A stretch of DNA of 64,000 bases, from positions 57,292,833-57,356,832 of the forward strand of contig NC_134851.1 of the NCBI RefSeq assembly GCF_965363235.1, given 5' to 3'. This stretch comes from Mytilus galloprovincialis (Eukaryota; Mollusca; Bivalvia; Mytilida; Mytilidae). Made by a program: the position numbers and the translations under genes. Numbering within the stretch: the stretch's first letter is position 1; each line of letters opens with the position of its first letter. Below, piece by piece: positions 63,961-64,000 of this stretch. The notes below the pieces were generated by a model. It saw only the letters and a list, made by a program, of their open reading frames with translations. It was not told the origin of the DNA and did not search any database.

Positions 63961-64000
63961 TGTAATAGTACGTTATTGTAATAGTATGTTATATACGTCA
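63961..64000 (+). repeat. Third duplicated block, resumed
   Basis: TGTAATAGTACGTTATTGTA continues the host block interrupted at 61538 (compare 60711-60725 GTTGTAATAGTACGT). Confidence 0.8.

Noticed and set aside
1..64000. tRNA, rRNA or snRNA genes
   Set aside because: I scanned for cloverleaf-like segments with A and B boxes and for conserved rRNA words and found nothing convincing; a tRNAscan run would be decisive.

Overview
This is a eukaryotic, AT-rich, intron-style window made almost entirely of transposable elements, with one recognisable host-type gene fragment (the terminal exon of a C2H2 zinc-finger gene at 42.0-43.7 kb). The element set (Penelope-like retroelements with long 3' UTRs, hammerhead-ribozyme tandem repeats, Helitron/pearl-like elements with ~160-bp core repeats, a Ty3/Gypsy element with a tRNA-Leu primer site, a tyrosine-recombinase retrotransposon, and 3-bp TTA/TAA-duplicating MITEs) suggests a bivalve mollusc, most likely a Mytilus-type mussel. 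That assignment rests on recall of repeat families and was not tested by a search.

Layout. 0-3.4 kb: a Helitron-like 3' end, a foldback repeat, a decayed integrase (KRBA2/Ginger type) and repeat fragments. 3.4-7.2 kb: a Penelope-like element (PLE-A) split by a 1.7-kb terminal-inverted-repeat transposon (5-bp duplication) and by a 304-bp hammerhead element (8-bp duplication). 7.2-15.8 kb: a minus-strand LINE carrying, in its 3' UTR, a 5.2-kb tyrosine-recombinase retrotransposon (Ngaro/PAT type, with perfect split direct repeats) and, in its RT region, a 1.4-kb inverted-repeat element that itself carries a MITE. 15.8-16.3 kb: foldback repeats. 17.8-30.3 kb: a complete Ty3/Gypsy element with 611-bp LTRs and a 4-bp duplication; its 3' LTR is interrupted by a near-complete plus-strand LINE (25.86-29.82 kb). 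30.3-39.7 kb: foldback repeats, several MITEs, a minus-strand PLE-A copy, and a second PLE family (PLE-B) interrupted by an element with a 9-bp duplication. 39.7-41.9 kb: a pearl/Helitron-like element. 42.0-44.5 kb: zinc-finger exon with a decaying 3' continuation. 44.5-51.4 kb: PLE-B relic, hairpins, a second pearl-like element. 51.4-64 kb: a tyrosine-recombinase exon relic, three separate hammerhead-ribozyme arrays, foldbacks and a locally duplicated 0.8-kb block.

The most interesting system is the set of hammerhead-ribozyme retroelements (13 copies in four families at 5.7, 52.2-52.9, 54.3-54.7 and 61.8-63.9 kb). All fit the type I hammerhead fold, with stem sequences that differ between families while staying paired. 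Their insertion 3' ends fall about 34-45 nt beyond the predicted cleavage site at all four loci, and the 2.4-kb array at the right end appears to have inserted as one unit with a 4-5-bp target duplication, because unoccupied relatives of the target lie in this same window. All four families also carry a second conserved hairpin-containing domain. Penelope-like RTs in the window are plausible, unproven partners.
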